Shown here: piece by piece, positions 10,716-19,302 of the stretch
Numbering within the stretch: the first letter of the stretch is position 1
Layout: each line of letters starts with the position of its first letter
NCBI GenBank assembly: GCA_016782865.1
Contig: JADHXR010000002.1
Coordinates: 50,816-114,815, forward strand
Length of the DNA: 64,000 nucleotides
DNA from: Phycisphaerae bacterium
Lineage (GTDB): Bacteria > Planctomycetota > Phycisphaerae > Sedimentisphaerales > Anaerobacaceae
Reading direction: 5' to 3'
Translations under genes and position numbers: made by a program
Notes under the pieces: generated by a model
Seen by the model: only the letters and a program-made list of their open reading frames with translations
The model's database searches: none
Told to the model about the DNA's origin: nothing

Positions 10716-11702
10716 ATGCATAACTTCACGCGCAACGATCTGGCAAAGAGTTCAAGTGCTGTTTCAGGGCATATTGGAGTTGACACCTGTCTTGTCCTGC
10801 AATACCACAGAGTGGCGTCGTTGTGCTTCGATCCTCTCCAACTGGCAGTGGAGCCCTACCATTTTGAGAAGCAGATAGAATATCTGGCACAGAACTATAA
10901 TGTCATATCGATTGATGAGATGAAGTATCATCTGGAAACTTCAGAGCCTTTCAGAGAGGGAACTGTAGTGATAACATTTGACGGAGGTTACACTGATGTG
11001 CTTTACACGGCCAAAGAGGTGCTCGAAAGATTTGGAGTTTTTGCCACAGTCTTTGCCAGCTCAGCCAACATTATAGAAGGGGAACAGCTCTGGTGGCATG
11101 AATTAGAAGATTTTCTTATTGCAAACCAATTTGAAGGGCAACTAAAGCTGGAAATAGACTGTCGGTTGTGTAAATGGCCTCTGGTCACACAGCTCGATAG
11201 GTTTCGGGCTCATGATGATTTGTATTCAATCCTATCAGACAAGACACCGTCAGAACAAAGAACGATTATTGAACAAATTACCGGAAGCTTAGACCTGCAG
11301 GCCGAGGAGCTCGACCACCATAGAACAATGAAAGTTCAGGAACTCAGGAAACTTTCGGAAGGGGGATCGATTACAATTGGCGGACACACACACAACTATG
11401 TGAAGTTATCATCTTTGCCTATATGGCAACAAATTGAGGAAATATCGAAAAACAAGGATATATTAGAGGAAGTATTAGGACACAACATCAAGTATTTTTC
11501 TTACCCGTTTGGAAATGACAACAGCTACACGGAGGAGACTATTAGTATTCTACAGGATATTGGATACAGCTTGGCGTGCGGCAATTCTTATGGCACAGTC
11601 AGTTTGACAGGCCAGACAAATCTTTATGAATTACCGAGGGTCAAGGTTGGAAATTGGAATTCATTCACTTTCTATAGATTTCTAAAAAGATTCTTTGACT
11701 GA
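10716..11702 (+). CDS. Polysaccharide deacetylase-like protein, metal ligands substituted
   Basis: 328 residues with the NodB/CE4-type fold: LQYHRVA start, FEKQIEYLAQNYNVISIDEM, VVITFDGGYTD, FGVFATVFAS, SYPFGNDN and a late LPRVKV. In active family members motif 1 is FDDG and motif 2 is H-[ST]-x-x-H. Here motif 1 reads Asp89-Gly90-Gly91, and motif 2 reads His224-Thr-His226-Asn-Tyr228. The catalytic Asp is kept, but the metal-binding Asp and second His are replaced. It may be inactive, use His226 instead, or act as a binding protein. No signal peptide is seen. It heads the exopolysaccharide region, consistent with modifying or binding an exported polymer. Fold assignment is firm; activity is doubtful. 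Confidence 0.85.
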   Translation: MHNFTRNDLAKSSSAVSGHIGVDTCLVLQYHRVASLCFDPLQLAVEPYHFEKQIEYLAQNYNVISIDEMKYHLETSEPFREGTVVITFDGGYTDVLYTAKEVLERFGVFATVFASSANIIEGEQLWWHELEDFLIANQFEGQLKLEIDCRLCKWPLVTQLDRFRAHDDLYSILSDKTPSEQRTIIEQITGSLDLQAEELDHHRTMKVQELRKLSEGGSITIGGHTHNYVKLSSLPIWQQIEEISKNKDILEEVLGHNIKYFSYPFGNDNSYTEETISILQDIGYSLACGNSYGTVSLTGQTNLYELPRVKVGNWNSFTFYRFLKRFFD

Positions 11703-11761
11703 GGTAAGGCTGTGAATAAGAGATGGTCACGAAAGCCTCCGAGAGAGACAGGGAGACGCCC

Positions 11762-12418
11762 ATGGAAATAAGAATATTGGTTGCTGACAACCATGGGGTC
11801 GTGCGCGAGGCTATTTGTTCCTTGCTGCGCAATGAGTCTGGGATGGATGTTGTTGGAGAGGCTGAAGATGGCCGGGCCGCAGTCCAGCTTGCCCGAGAAC
11901 TACGCCCAGACGTTATTATTATGGAGACCTCTATGCCCAATCTAAACGGCATCGAGGCCACCCGGCAAATAGTCCACGAATTACCTAATGTCAAGGTAAT
12001 AGCCTTGTCAGCACATTCGGACAAGCGTTCTGTGTGTGAAATGCTCAAGGCAGGCGCATTGGGCTACCTGCCGAAGCGCTGTGCCTTCCAGGAGCTCGTT
12101 TCTGCTATACAGAATGTCGTTGCAAAACGCACTTACCTCAGTTCCCACATAAGCAGGATAGTTGTTGAAGAATACTTACATCGTGCAGCCGAGCAAGGAC
12201 AGTCCGCCTACTCGGTATTAACGAACAGGGAACGCGAAGTGCTCCAATTAATCGCAGAGGGTAAGTCGGCGAAAGTAATAGCGAAAGAATTGTACGTTAG
12301 CCCCAAGACCATTGAATGGCACCGTAGCCAATTAATGAAGAAACTAAGTATAGAAAGCGTGGCTAACCTTGTCAAGTATGCAATAAGTGAAGGGCTGACC
12401 AGCATTGCTTATGCATGA
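11762..12418 (+). CDS. LuxR/NarL-type regulator with Glu at phosphoacceptor site
   Basis: 218 residues from ATG 11762, which has GGGAGA six bases upstream; an ATG at 11723 opens the same frame but lacks a good site. The receiver domain (1-120) starts ILVADNH, and its usual Asp phosphoacceptor is Glu55 (IIMETSMPNLNG). The acidic pair is Asp9-Asn10 instead of Asp-Asp, while Lys in YLPKR is kept. The C-terminal HTH (about 150-215) has the LuxR pattern LTNREREVLQLIAEGKSAKVIAKELYVSPKTIEWHRSQLMKKL. Glu often mimics the phosphorylated state, so it may bind DNA without a kinase (inference). A truncated paralogue with the same substitutions lies at 23678. Its position suggests control of the polysaccharide genes. 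Confidence 0.9.
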   Translation: MEIRILVADNHGVVREAICSLLRNESGMDVVGEAEDGRAAVQLARELRPDVIIMETSMPNLNGIEATRQIVHELPNVKVIALSAHSDKRSVCEMLKAGALGYLPKRCAFQELVSAIQNVVAKRTYLSSHISRIVVEEYLHRAAEQGQSAYSVLTNREREVLQLIAEGKSAKVIAKELYVSPKTIEWHRSQLMKKLSIESVANLVKYAISEGLTSIAYA

Positions 12419-12541
12419 CTTAATTGAGCGGGATTGAAGCTGCTGGCAATATTCCTATAGATGATCCTGCTGCACAAAACAACCACCTACAGCTGGTGAC
12501 TCAGTTTCGCCGACTACAAGAACATCAGACATCTGCAACCG

Positions 12542-12573
12542 GGTTTTTCGAGCCTCGTAACCGGGAATTGTCT
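12542..12573 (+). repeat. Dispersed upstream motif, copy 2 (partial)
   Basis: GGTTTTTCGAG (12542-12552) and AACCGGGAATTGTCT (12559-12573) match the two blocks of the element at 44152-44213 with a similar spacer. It lies 107 bp before the start of the exported-protein gene at 12680. The left arm of the palindrome is only weakly kept. Confidence 0.4.
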
Positions 12574-12679
12574 GGTTAGACAGGTGAACTATTTAACCGA
12601 TACAGTATAAAAGTATAACTGAGAATGTTGGTTTGTTGCGAAGAAACTGTGGAAACAAATGATTTGGAAGGGTAAGAAC

Positions 12680-13903
12680 ATGTTTTTATCAAATGAGACA
12701 AAAGGTTTCTTAGGCACGCGAAATATTTGTTTGGTGATAGCGCTGAGTGTAATGTTGTTGCCACCATCAGGTACTACCAGCTTAGCGATGGAAACAGAAA
12801 ACGCGCAGCACTACAAAATGATTTCATCTGTAGAATACACGGGTGAGGGTCAATTCAGGAATCAGGCCGAAACCTCATATACCGTCAGGCAGGAGACGTT
12901 GCCGAACGGCAGGGTACAGTATTCGTTTTATGGAAACGACGGTGCTCCCGGCTCCGGCCAAGAGTCTTCTTTAAGAACATTCGATTTTATTCTCGACAGA
13001 GAAACTCGACAGCTCTCCGGAGTCAATCGAGACATGGCTTTCTGGGCGAGAGTCAATAATGAGTGTGTCAGATCGCTCCAGAAGGTAACAAAGAACAACG
13101 TCGGCAAAACATGGAAACAATCTTTTGCCCTCTCGTCCTTTGACACATCCCTTCCCGGCGAATTGGCGTTCACGCTAACGGCAATAGAGCTTGAAACAGA
13201 CCAGTTTGGCCAGATGATTGCAGTCAGGGCCCTGTCTGAGCCGTTCCTTGCAAAAGTGGAGGATGGTTTTGTGACATGCAAGGTTAACACCATTTATCTG
13301 TTTGATCCTGAGATTGAGGAAATCTACCTCAGCATAAGCACATTCGCAGCGACAACGAACGCCAACGGTCATAAGGAGACATTGCGTTATGAGGTTGCGA
13401 CGTACAGGAGCAATGCTACGGGCGCGTCGGTCAATCTGAGCGGTCTGGGCAAAGACTTTGAGAAATTCGTCCAAAAAGTGGGGCTCAGCACGAAAGTTGT
13501 AAAGGTTACCGAAGAGATGCCGTTGCCGCAATGGGCCCAGTCTGAGGGTTTGGTTGCCGCCCAGGTGGCGACTATATGTGGGGCAATGGCGTGCGAAGGT
13601 GCTCCGAACCCGGTTGTAACAGTTTGCATACCTGCCGCGCAGACAATCGGAATGCAAAGTACGGGCCTGATTCCTTCAATGGTCGGAATGGGCGGCGCCG
13701 GGACGGTTGCAGGCACGCTAGGACAAACTGTTCCCGGCATCGGGACCATGAAGATTGCGATGGCACCTGCATTCTTAGGCTTGGGATTAGGTACTGCCGG
13801 CACTGTTGCCTCGGGGACTGCGATTGCTGGCGGATTGGGATTGGTCATTGAGAACAACTCTCACGGTAGCGGCAGATCACATCGCAGTCCAATTGTGCCT
13901 TAG
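12680..13903 (+). CDS. Exported protein of unknown function
   Basis: 407 residues from ATG 12680, preceded by GAAGGGTAAG; an ATG seven codons earlier is less well placed. A signal peptide (core ICLVIALSVMLLPPSG) leads to a soluble domain of ~230 residues with beta-rich, amphipathic sequence (KMISSVEYTGEGQFRNQ, QNGRVQYSFYG-like strands). The last ~110 residues are unusual: rich in Gly, Ala, Val and Met, with several glycine-zipper-like hydrophobic runs (GTVAGTLGQTVPGIGTMKIAMAPAFLG) and a short basic tail. That could anchor it in a membrane. I do not recognise the family. Its place between the regulator and the polysaccharide genes suggests a cell-surface or matrix role. The stop codon lies inside the left arm of the 13899-14108 element. 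Confidence 0.75.
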   Translation: MFLSNETKGFLGTRNICLVIALSVMLLPPSGTTSLAMETENAQHYKMISSVEYTGEGQFRNQAETSYTVRQETLPNGRVQYSFYGNDGAPGSGQESSLRTFDFILDRETRQLSGVNRDMAFWARVNNECVRSLQKVTKNNVGKTWKQSFALSSFDTSLPGELAFTLTAIELETDQFGQMIAVRALSEPFLAKVEDGFVTCKVNTIYLFDPEIEEIYLSISTFAATTNANGHKETLRYEVATYRSNATGASVNLSGLGKDFEKFVQKVGLSTKVVKVTEEMPLPQWAQSEGLVAAQVATICGAMACEGAPNPVVTVCIPAAQTIGMQSTGLIPSMVGMGGAGTVAGTLGQTVPGIGTMKIAMAPAFLGLGLGTAGTVASGTAIAGGLGLVIENNSHGSGRSHRSPIVP

Positions 13904-14108
13904 GACCATGCACGAAATAACTTCCCGTTTTGCTGGGCAATTGCACCGCATCTTTGATCGTTTCTCAATCGCGAAATCCTGATCCCTCGGCTTCGCTCGG
14001 GACAGGCTCCGGCCGGCTACGCCTGTGGTTTCGCTCAATCGAAGCCGACCAAATCTGCAGCACACTTGACCATCAAATTCGGTAATTTATTTCGTACATG
14101 GTCCTTAG
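13899..14108. mobile_element. MITE-like element with 22-bp terminal inverted repeats
   Basis: The left end CTTAGGACCATGCACGAAATAA (22 bp, 13899-13920) is, with two mismatches, the reverse complement of the right end at 14087-14108, which ends CATGGTCCTTAG. The ~166 bp between them have no coding frame and a GC-rich core with local palindromes (CGGCTTCGCTCGGGA, GGCCGGCTACGCC). It has inserted exactly at the stop codon of the preceding gene, so its end supplies the TAG. No transposase is present in the window, so it would be a non-autonomous element. The short right flank to 14281 holds nothing recognisable. Confidence 0.65.
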
Positions 14109-14281
14109 TCGGACGTCTACAAGCACTTGAATTGGTGATGCGGATCTCTGACTTTGTTGAACGAGTTTGGACGTGAACGTGAAGATACATCGCCTGTGAT
14201 TAAATGCATGCGTTGTGCCGGAAGACATTGACACACTTGCCGTCGAGACGCATATCAAGGCAAGAGTCTCGCCTCGGAAAG

Positions 14282-15358
14282 CTACCGGCTCGGCGAATTC
14301 TCCACCCACATCAAATCCCGTTCAAAATCCAGGACTATCGCGGTATCTTGAAAGTACTGCATCCCCAGCATGCCTGAGCAGCCGTCTACGATCAGACTGT
14401 CGTTCGGGAAAACGGAAATCTTGGCATTTGTGACTGTTCTGCTGCCGACCCCAAGTTCCGGAATGACACCGCGTTTGCACCAAAGCGATCCTATATATGG
14501 ATACAGGTCTCTGCCTCTTCTGAGTTTGATGGGCGGGACGTTCTGACGCACCTTCTCCCACAATTCCTCGGAGATTGCCAGCCCTTTCCCGCTGCCTGTA
14601 TCAAGCTGTAGCTCAGTTTCGGCCCCGGCGATCGGAATCTTGACGAAAAGGAAAGCATTACCGCCTAAATCTTCCTCGATCTCAAAGGGATATTGTGTCC
14701 ACAAATTCGGCTGCTCGGGTTGGAACGCTTCATCGAGCGACAGCTCCACTTCTTCGCTTATGCTGTCGAACGCAACGTATTTGAAGCTTCGCAGGGCCGG
14801 CAATCCAGCTATTATCGCCTTGCCTCTTGCCAGCGCCAGTCCAAGCAACTGAATCTCCGTATGCTGCTCTCGATAGAAACAAGGCCAGTTGGCCACGGTG
14901 ACTTGCCCCAGGTGCAGTTCTGGAAGATGGCATCTTCCCCATCCGACGGAGTCATCATCGCCGCTGTTGATTGGAGAAATTGCCAGCTTGTTTTCCATGA
15001 CGTGTATGTCGTTGACGAACAGAGCGATTGATGCTCCCGTATCCAGAATCACCGGGTATTTCCTCCCGTTGCCGAGGCTACCCTCAACGGCCATCCACCG
15101 ATTTGCCGAGTAAGAGGGGTGATATTTGATCCTAAAAGGATCATGCTGCTCTGTGTTTCCATCAATTTGTCTGGTACTGTCACGGTTTCCACTGTATATA
15201 TCCTTCGCCCAATAGGTCCTGTTAGCCGGGTCGTCGGAACGCATTGAATGTACGCCTGCCATTCCTTCGAGCCTTTTGCCATTTACTATTACCGTCTGGC
15301 ATCCTGCCTGCAGTAAAACAAACAAAGCAAGCAAACTGCCCAAAATAATTCTTCTCAT
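14282..15358 (-). CDS. Pepsin/retropepsin-like aspartyl protease lipoprotein
   Basis: 358 residues from the ATG at 15358. Upstream in-frame ATGs add 2 and 14 residues but would bury the signal. MRRIILGSLLALFVLLQAGC is a lipoprotein signal peptide with Cys at the lipobox. Two DTG motifs occur, ILDTGASIALFVND and LQLDTGSGKGLAISEE, each opening a lobe of ~130 residues, which fits a two-lobed aspartyl-protease fold. A third GCSGMLGMQYFQ matches the strand that pairs with such sites in clan AA proteins. It should be anchored on the periplasmic side of a membrane. Transcribed opposite to its neighbours, it shares a ~530-bp divergent region (15359-15891) with the polysaccharide export gene. The substrate is unknown. 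Confidence 0.8.
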   Translation of the reverse strand: MRRIILGSLLALFVLLQAGCQTVIVNGKRLEGMAGVHSMRSDDPANRTYWAKDIYSGNRDSTRQIDGNTEQHDPFRIKYHPSYSANRWMAVEGSLGNGRKYPVILDTGASIALFVNDIHVMENKLAISPINSGDDDSVGWGRCHLPELHLGQVTVANWPCFYREQHTEIQLLGLALARGKAIIAGLPALRSFKYVAFDSISEEVELSLDEAFQPEQPNLWTQYPFEIEEDLGGNAFLFVKIPIAGAETELQLDTGSGKGLAISEELWEKVRQNVPPIKLRRGRDLYPYIGSLWCKRGVIPELGVGSRTVTNAKISVFPNDSLIVDGCSGMLGMQYFQDTAIVLDFERDLMWVENSPSR

Positions 15359-15765
15359 ATCCATCACCCTGGCGAATGACTCTCTGTCCGACAACGGCAT
15401 CTGTTGTTGTGTATTTAGCGCATCCTAATGCCGGGCTGATTCCTCCGAATCGCGTGAAAGGCCTAAGTCTCCCTCCTGTGGTAAAGCCCCAAAATAAACT
15501 TACACTATTCTATCAAATCCAACGCTTTCAGTCAAGCTTTTCTATCGATTGGCACAAAGCGAATACGAGTGAATCCCCAAATCACCAGGGCAGCCACTTT
15601 GCGCTTCATTAGATCAGAGTGCCAGGTTTTTCCAATGTCGAAGCCAGGGAACGAATACCCACGACTTTGTCATCAACTATTGTCGCGTACAAGGCATAGA
15701 CACGTAGAAATCAAGCCTGACATAAACTTGGATTGTGTCTTGTGGTTCCTTCTATCGCAAAACAG

Positions 15766-15797
15766 GGTTTTTGGAGTGCCAGAACCAGGAATTGTAT
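15766..15797 (+). repeat. Dispersed upstream motif, copy 3 (partial)
   Basis: GGTTTTTGGAG (15766-15776) and AACCAGGAATTGTAT (15783-15797) match the conserved half of the element at 44152-44213. It sits 94 bp before the GTG start of the polysaccharide export gene. Apart from this, the 15359-15891 gap shows no clear feature; open frames there lack family signals. Confidence 0.5.
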
Positions 15798-15891
15798 GGC
15801 CAGTTACCGAGCCGATAATAACGATAAATATACTAAGCTGGATAGAACATTTGGCGTGCAGCTATGGAAAAAGTTGTATCGGAGATATCAA

Positions 15892-16731
15892 GTGAGAAAG
15901 GTATCTAACAGTCTCCTATCGTGGATAAATGTGTTCCTATATACTTTAGTGTTCTATTTGCCCTGTATGACGGGTTGCAATAGTCAAGTTTTATCATCTG
16001 TCGAGCAAGTGAGAGAATTTGACAAGGCCGGGCCACTCACGTCAGAAGGAGACATAGATAACTCGATCAAAGTACAATCCCATCTCGGCCCGTACCGGGT
16101 AGTATCCGGCGACGTATTGGAGCTGCAGATGCCCGTTGTATTACGGGTTGTCTCTTCTGAATTCTCTGATTGGCTCAAGCCGGTATACGGTCGTAAGGAT
16201 TACGAGCCGTACTTGGTTCGGGTAAGCGATGCTGGGACTATTACCTTGCCGATTGTGGGCAAGTTACCTGCTGCCGGCAAAACACTTTCTGAGATAGAAG
16301 CATTGGTTATAGATGCCTACTATCCAAAATATGTTGTAAACCTCCCTATGGTAGTCTGTGAGGTAGTGAAGTATCGCAGAGAAAATGAAAGAGTTTTCAC
16401 TATTCTTGGCCTTGTTAACCGGGCTAATGCCTTTCCTTACCCGCCGGATGTTCAATATAACTTGATGGAGGCGTTAGCGTTCGCGGGCGGGCTAAATGTA
16501 ACTGCGGATCCTCGCTATGTAAAGGTCCTTCGACAAAACTCCGATGGGCAAGTTGTATCAGCTACGTTCGGGGTCGACAGCAAATCTTTAGCTGAGGCGT
16601 ATGGGGTCATGATAAAACCTGGGGACGTGATATACGTCGACCATACACTTCGCACACGTATGAACCAGTTCTTGTCTGATGCACTCCAGATCAGAATCGG
16701 AGCAGACGTTACTAGAAATGTGATAGATTAG
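15892..16731 (+). CDS. Polysaccharide export lipoprotein (Wza/Poly_export family)
   Basis: 279 residues from GTG 15892, with GGAG eight bases upstream. The frame stays open to 15733, but this start gives a clean lipoprotein signal (LYTLVFYLPCMTGC). The mature protein has the Poly_export domain (about 55-155: YRVVSGDVLELQMP, VSDAGTITLPIVGKLPAAGKTLSEIEALVIDAYYP), then a SLBB-like segment (VFTILGLVNRANAFPYPPDVQYNLMEALAFAGGLN) and a late MIKPGDVIYVD. It would form the outer-membrane/periplasmic channel through which the polymer exits, working with the Wzc-like protein encoded 32 bp downstream. It is shorter than E. coli Wza and lacks an obvious C-terminal amphipathic membrane helix. Confidence 0.9.
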   Translation: MRKVSNSLLSWINVFLYTLVFYLPCMTGCNSQVLSSVEQVREFDKAGPLTSEGDIDNSIKVQSHLGPYRVVSGDVLELQMPVVLRVVSSEFSDWLKPVYGRKDYEPYLVRVSDAGTITLPIVGKLPAAGKTLSEIEALVIDAYYPKYVVNLPMVVCEVVKYRRENERVFTILGLVNRANAFPYPPDVQYNLMEALAFAGGLNVTADPRYVKVLRQNSDGQVVSATFGVDSKSLAEAYGVMIKPGDVIYVDHTLRTRMNQFLSDALQIRIGADVTRNVID

Positions 16732-16763
16732 ACCGAGTCGTTGAAGATTCTATTAGAGAGCAT

Positions 16764-19298
16764 ATGGATGATAACAAATTAGAAAACGGAGTTTCAAACC
16801 TGGCGTTCCCACCAGGTGATGCGCTGACACAAGAATTGTCACTGCAAACAGTCTTGCATATTGCCCTGCGTTACAAGTGGACGATTCTGGTCTCAACCAT
16901 ATTGTCTTTGGCTGTCGCATTTCTTTTTCTTCTTAAGGCTACACCAATTTACACAAGTTCATCAAGAGTTTACGTTGAGCAAAGCGGCCCTAAGATTATA
17001 AGTGAGTACGAAGGAGTCATGACCCAGTCCGGTAACTATCTTTACACCCAAGGTGAATTGATAAAATCTACCCCTATCGTTGCTGATGTGGTTAATGATT
17101 CAAGAATAAAACAGTTCAGAACATTTGCCGACGTCGACAACTTGGCTGCTTACATCAAAAATAATCTGAATGTTAGTATCGGCCGTAAGGACGATATCAT
17201 TGCAGTATCGTTCGATTCGCCATATCCTGTGGAAGCTGCTGAGATAGTCAACGCTGTGGTACAGTCCTACATTAACTATCACTCTACCCGCAAACGCAGT
17301 ACTGTTTCCGAAGTGCTGAGAATCCTTCAGAAAGAAAAGGTTAAACGAGATGAGGAGCTGTCAGACAAATTCGCGGAGCTTCTGGAATTTGCCCGTGAAA
17401 ACAGCGAGGTTTCTCTTGATAATCAAGGTGGGAATATCTTTTTTACGAGACTGACCAAGCTGTCCACTGCGGTGACAGACGCGCAACTGAGCGCTCTAAA
17501 TGCAAAAGCTGATTACGAAGCGGTCAAGAGCATGGAGGACGAGCCAGCTAAGATCAAGCAATTCGCTTCGGCTTCGTCCACTGCAGGAGTGCGAATATTT
17601 GTCAATGACACAGAAACTCAATTGAAGGCCGAGCTGAGAGCTGTGGAGATTGAGCTGCAAAACGCGAGATACCATTGCAGGGAAGATCACCCGGTCACCC
17701 AGGCGATACATGCCAAGATTGACCGTATCAAGCAAGAGCTTGAGAGCCAGGCGAGGGAATTTGCTGACTCCTATGCCGAAGTGATGCAATTGAGGTGGAC
17801 AACGGCGATGGAAAGGGAAAATGAGTTACAGGCATCTTTTGATGCCCAGTTCCAGGCATCCTGCGACTTGGGTATAAAGGCAACCGAGTATTCGGTGCTC
17901 CAGTCAGAATTGAGGCGGACTGAAAGACTCTGTGAGATTCTCGATGACCGTATTAAGGAACTCAATGTTACAGAAGATGTTGGGGCACTTAATATCAACA
18001 TATTGGAGATAGCGCGCCCTGCAGGCAGTCCCTCAAAGCCGGAAAAGAGAAAGTTCATGGCAATGGCCCTGGCTTTGGGCCTCATGCTTGGCGGCGGTCT
18101 TACTATGCTTCGGGAAATGTTCGACGGTCGGCTCCGGTCCGCCGATGAGATGTCAGCCGTCCTCGGCATTCCCATCCTCGGCGTCATACCAACAATGTCA
18201 GACCGGAAGGCTGTTGTGCTGTCTGGCCATAAGGTACGGGGCTTACTAAAACTCATCGTTGCCGGAGTTCATCAAAGAACGGGAGCAACCACTTCGTCAG
18301 GCACGGCCCAAAGTGAGTTCTTACCTGCCCAGGACGATGGTAAGGCCATAATAGAAGACAAGAGCATTATGGAGCGTGCCCGAGAAGTGCGCTCCGAATT
18401 GGGGTATATAAGGTGTATTCACAGTACGAGCAAGAAGACCCATGGGGCTGTATGTACAATCACATCTCCAACCGAGGCCAGGATAAAGACAAAGACTACC
18501 GTCGTCGGCCTGCCTATTGCAGGAAAAAGCAAGATTACGTCAGAGACGCCGGACGCTGTAAAGCGCGGACAAAAGGTGCACCTCGAACCCAAGTCCATCG
18601 TTGCCGAGGCCTACCGAACGATACGAACTGCTGTGTTTTTCGGCATTTCCCGGGAAGAAGCAAAGACCATTGTTGTTACCTCCCCATCTCCTGGTGATGG
18701 CAAGAGCACAGTCGTAAGTAACCTGGCTATTGCAATGGCGCAGGCCGGACAAAGAACACTTGTGGTTGACGCTGACTTGCGAAAACCAATGCAGCATAAT
18801 ATTTTCCAAATCGACAGCAGAGAAGAAGGATTGTCAAATTTACTTGCAGGAACCATAAATATAGAAGAAGCGATACGACCTGGGCCGGTCGATGGCCTCG
18901 ACATCATCAATTGTGGGATTGAAGTTCCTAACCCTTCGGAGGTATTAAACAGTGATTCGTTTGCCAAAGCGTTAAAGGTCTTTTCTGGACGATATGATCG
19001 TGTAATCATAGATTCTCCGCCGGTTGGACCGGTTGCCGATAGCCAAATATTAGCGGCTCTCTGTGACGTAACGCTCTTGGTTCTGAGAGCAGAAAGATCC
19101 ACTCGCAGGCACAGCCAGCAAGCCCGGGACAGCCTGCTAAGCGTTGGGGGTCACATACTCGGTGCGATAGTGAATGATGTTGCACCAAAGCACAGCCGTT
19201 ATGGCTATCACTACGCTGGTCGCTATGGCGGTTATGGGTCCTACAGTCACTACGGCTACTACGGTAACAGAGAAAAGAAAAAGGCGTTGGCAGGATAA
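16764..19298 (+). CDS. Polysaccharide co-polymerase / BY-kinase (Wzc-like)
   Basis: 844 residues. Two transmembrane helices (about 37-57 and 430-450) flank a periplasmic Wzz domain with long coiled coils. The cytoplasmic part has the bacterial tyrosine kinase: Walker A TSPSPGDGKST with Lys647, Walker A' VVDADLRKP, Walker B VIIDSPPV. A tyrosine-rich tail (YGYHYAGRYGGYGSYSHYGYYG) is the autophosphorylation cluster. It controls polymer length and export. Between the second helix and the kinase is an extra ~120 residues with a degenerate copy of the kinase start (Ser534 region SIMERAREVRSEL..TITSPTEARIKTKTT against Ser611 region SIVAEAYRTIRTA..VTSPSPGDGKST). Phosphatase and ligase genes follow. 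Confidence 0.92.
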   Translation: MDDNKLENGVSNLAFPPGDALTQELSLQTVLHIALRYKWTILVSTILSLAVAFLFLLKATPIYTSSSRVYVEQSGPKIISEYEGVMTQSGNYLYTQGELIKSTPIVADVVNDSRIKQFRTFADVDNLAAYIKNNLNVSIGRKDDIIAVSFDSPYPVEAAEIVNAVVQSYINYHSTRKRSTVSEVLRILQKEKVKRDEELSDKFAELLEFARENSEVSLDNQGGNIFFTRLTKLSTAVTDAQLSALNAKADYEAVKSMEDEPAKIKQFASASSTAGVRIFVNDTETQLKAELRAVEIELQNARYHCREDHPVTQAIHAKIDRIKQELESQAREFADSYAEVMQLRWTTAMERENELQASFDAQFQASCDLGIKATEYSVLQSELRRTERLCEILDDRIKELNVTEDVGALNINILEIARPAGSPSKPEKRKFMAMALALGLMLGGGLTMLREMFDGRLRSADEMSAVLGIPILGVIPTMSDRKAVVLSGHKVRGLLKLIVAGVHQRTGATTSSGTAQSEFLPAQDDGKAIIEDKSIMERAREVRSELGYIRCIHSTSKKTHGAVCTITSPTEARIKTKTTVVGLPIAGKSKITSETPDAVKRGQKVHLEPKSIVAEAYRTIRTAVFFGISREEAKTIVVTSPSPGDGKSTVVSNLAIAMAQAGQRTLVVDADLRKPMQHNIFQIDSREEGLSNLLAGTINIEEAIRPGPVDGLDIINCGIEVPNPSEVLNSDSFAKALKVFSGRYDRVIIDSPPVGPVADSQILAALCDVTLLVLRAERSTRRHSQQARDSLLSVGGHILGAIVNDVAPKHSRYGYHYAGRYGGYGSYSHYGYYGNREKKKALAG

Positions 19299-19302
19299 GG
19301 TT

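Noticed and set aside
13387..13857. Minus-strand Pro/Ala-rich frame of 156 codons
   Set aside because: It is opposite the Gly/Ala-rich end of the exported-protein gene, whose complement naturally reads Pro/Ala-rich.
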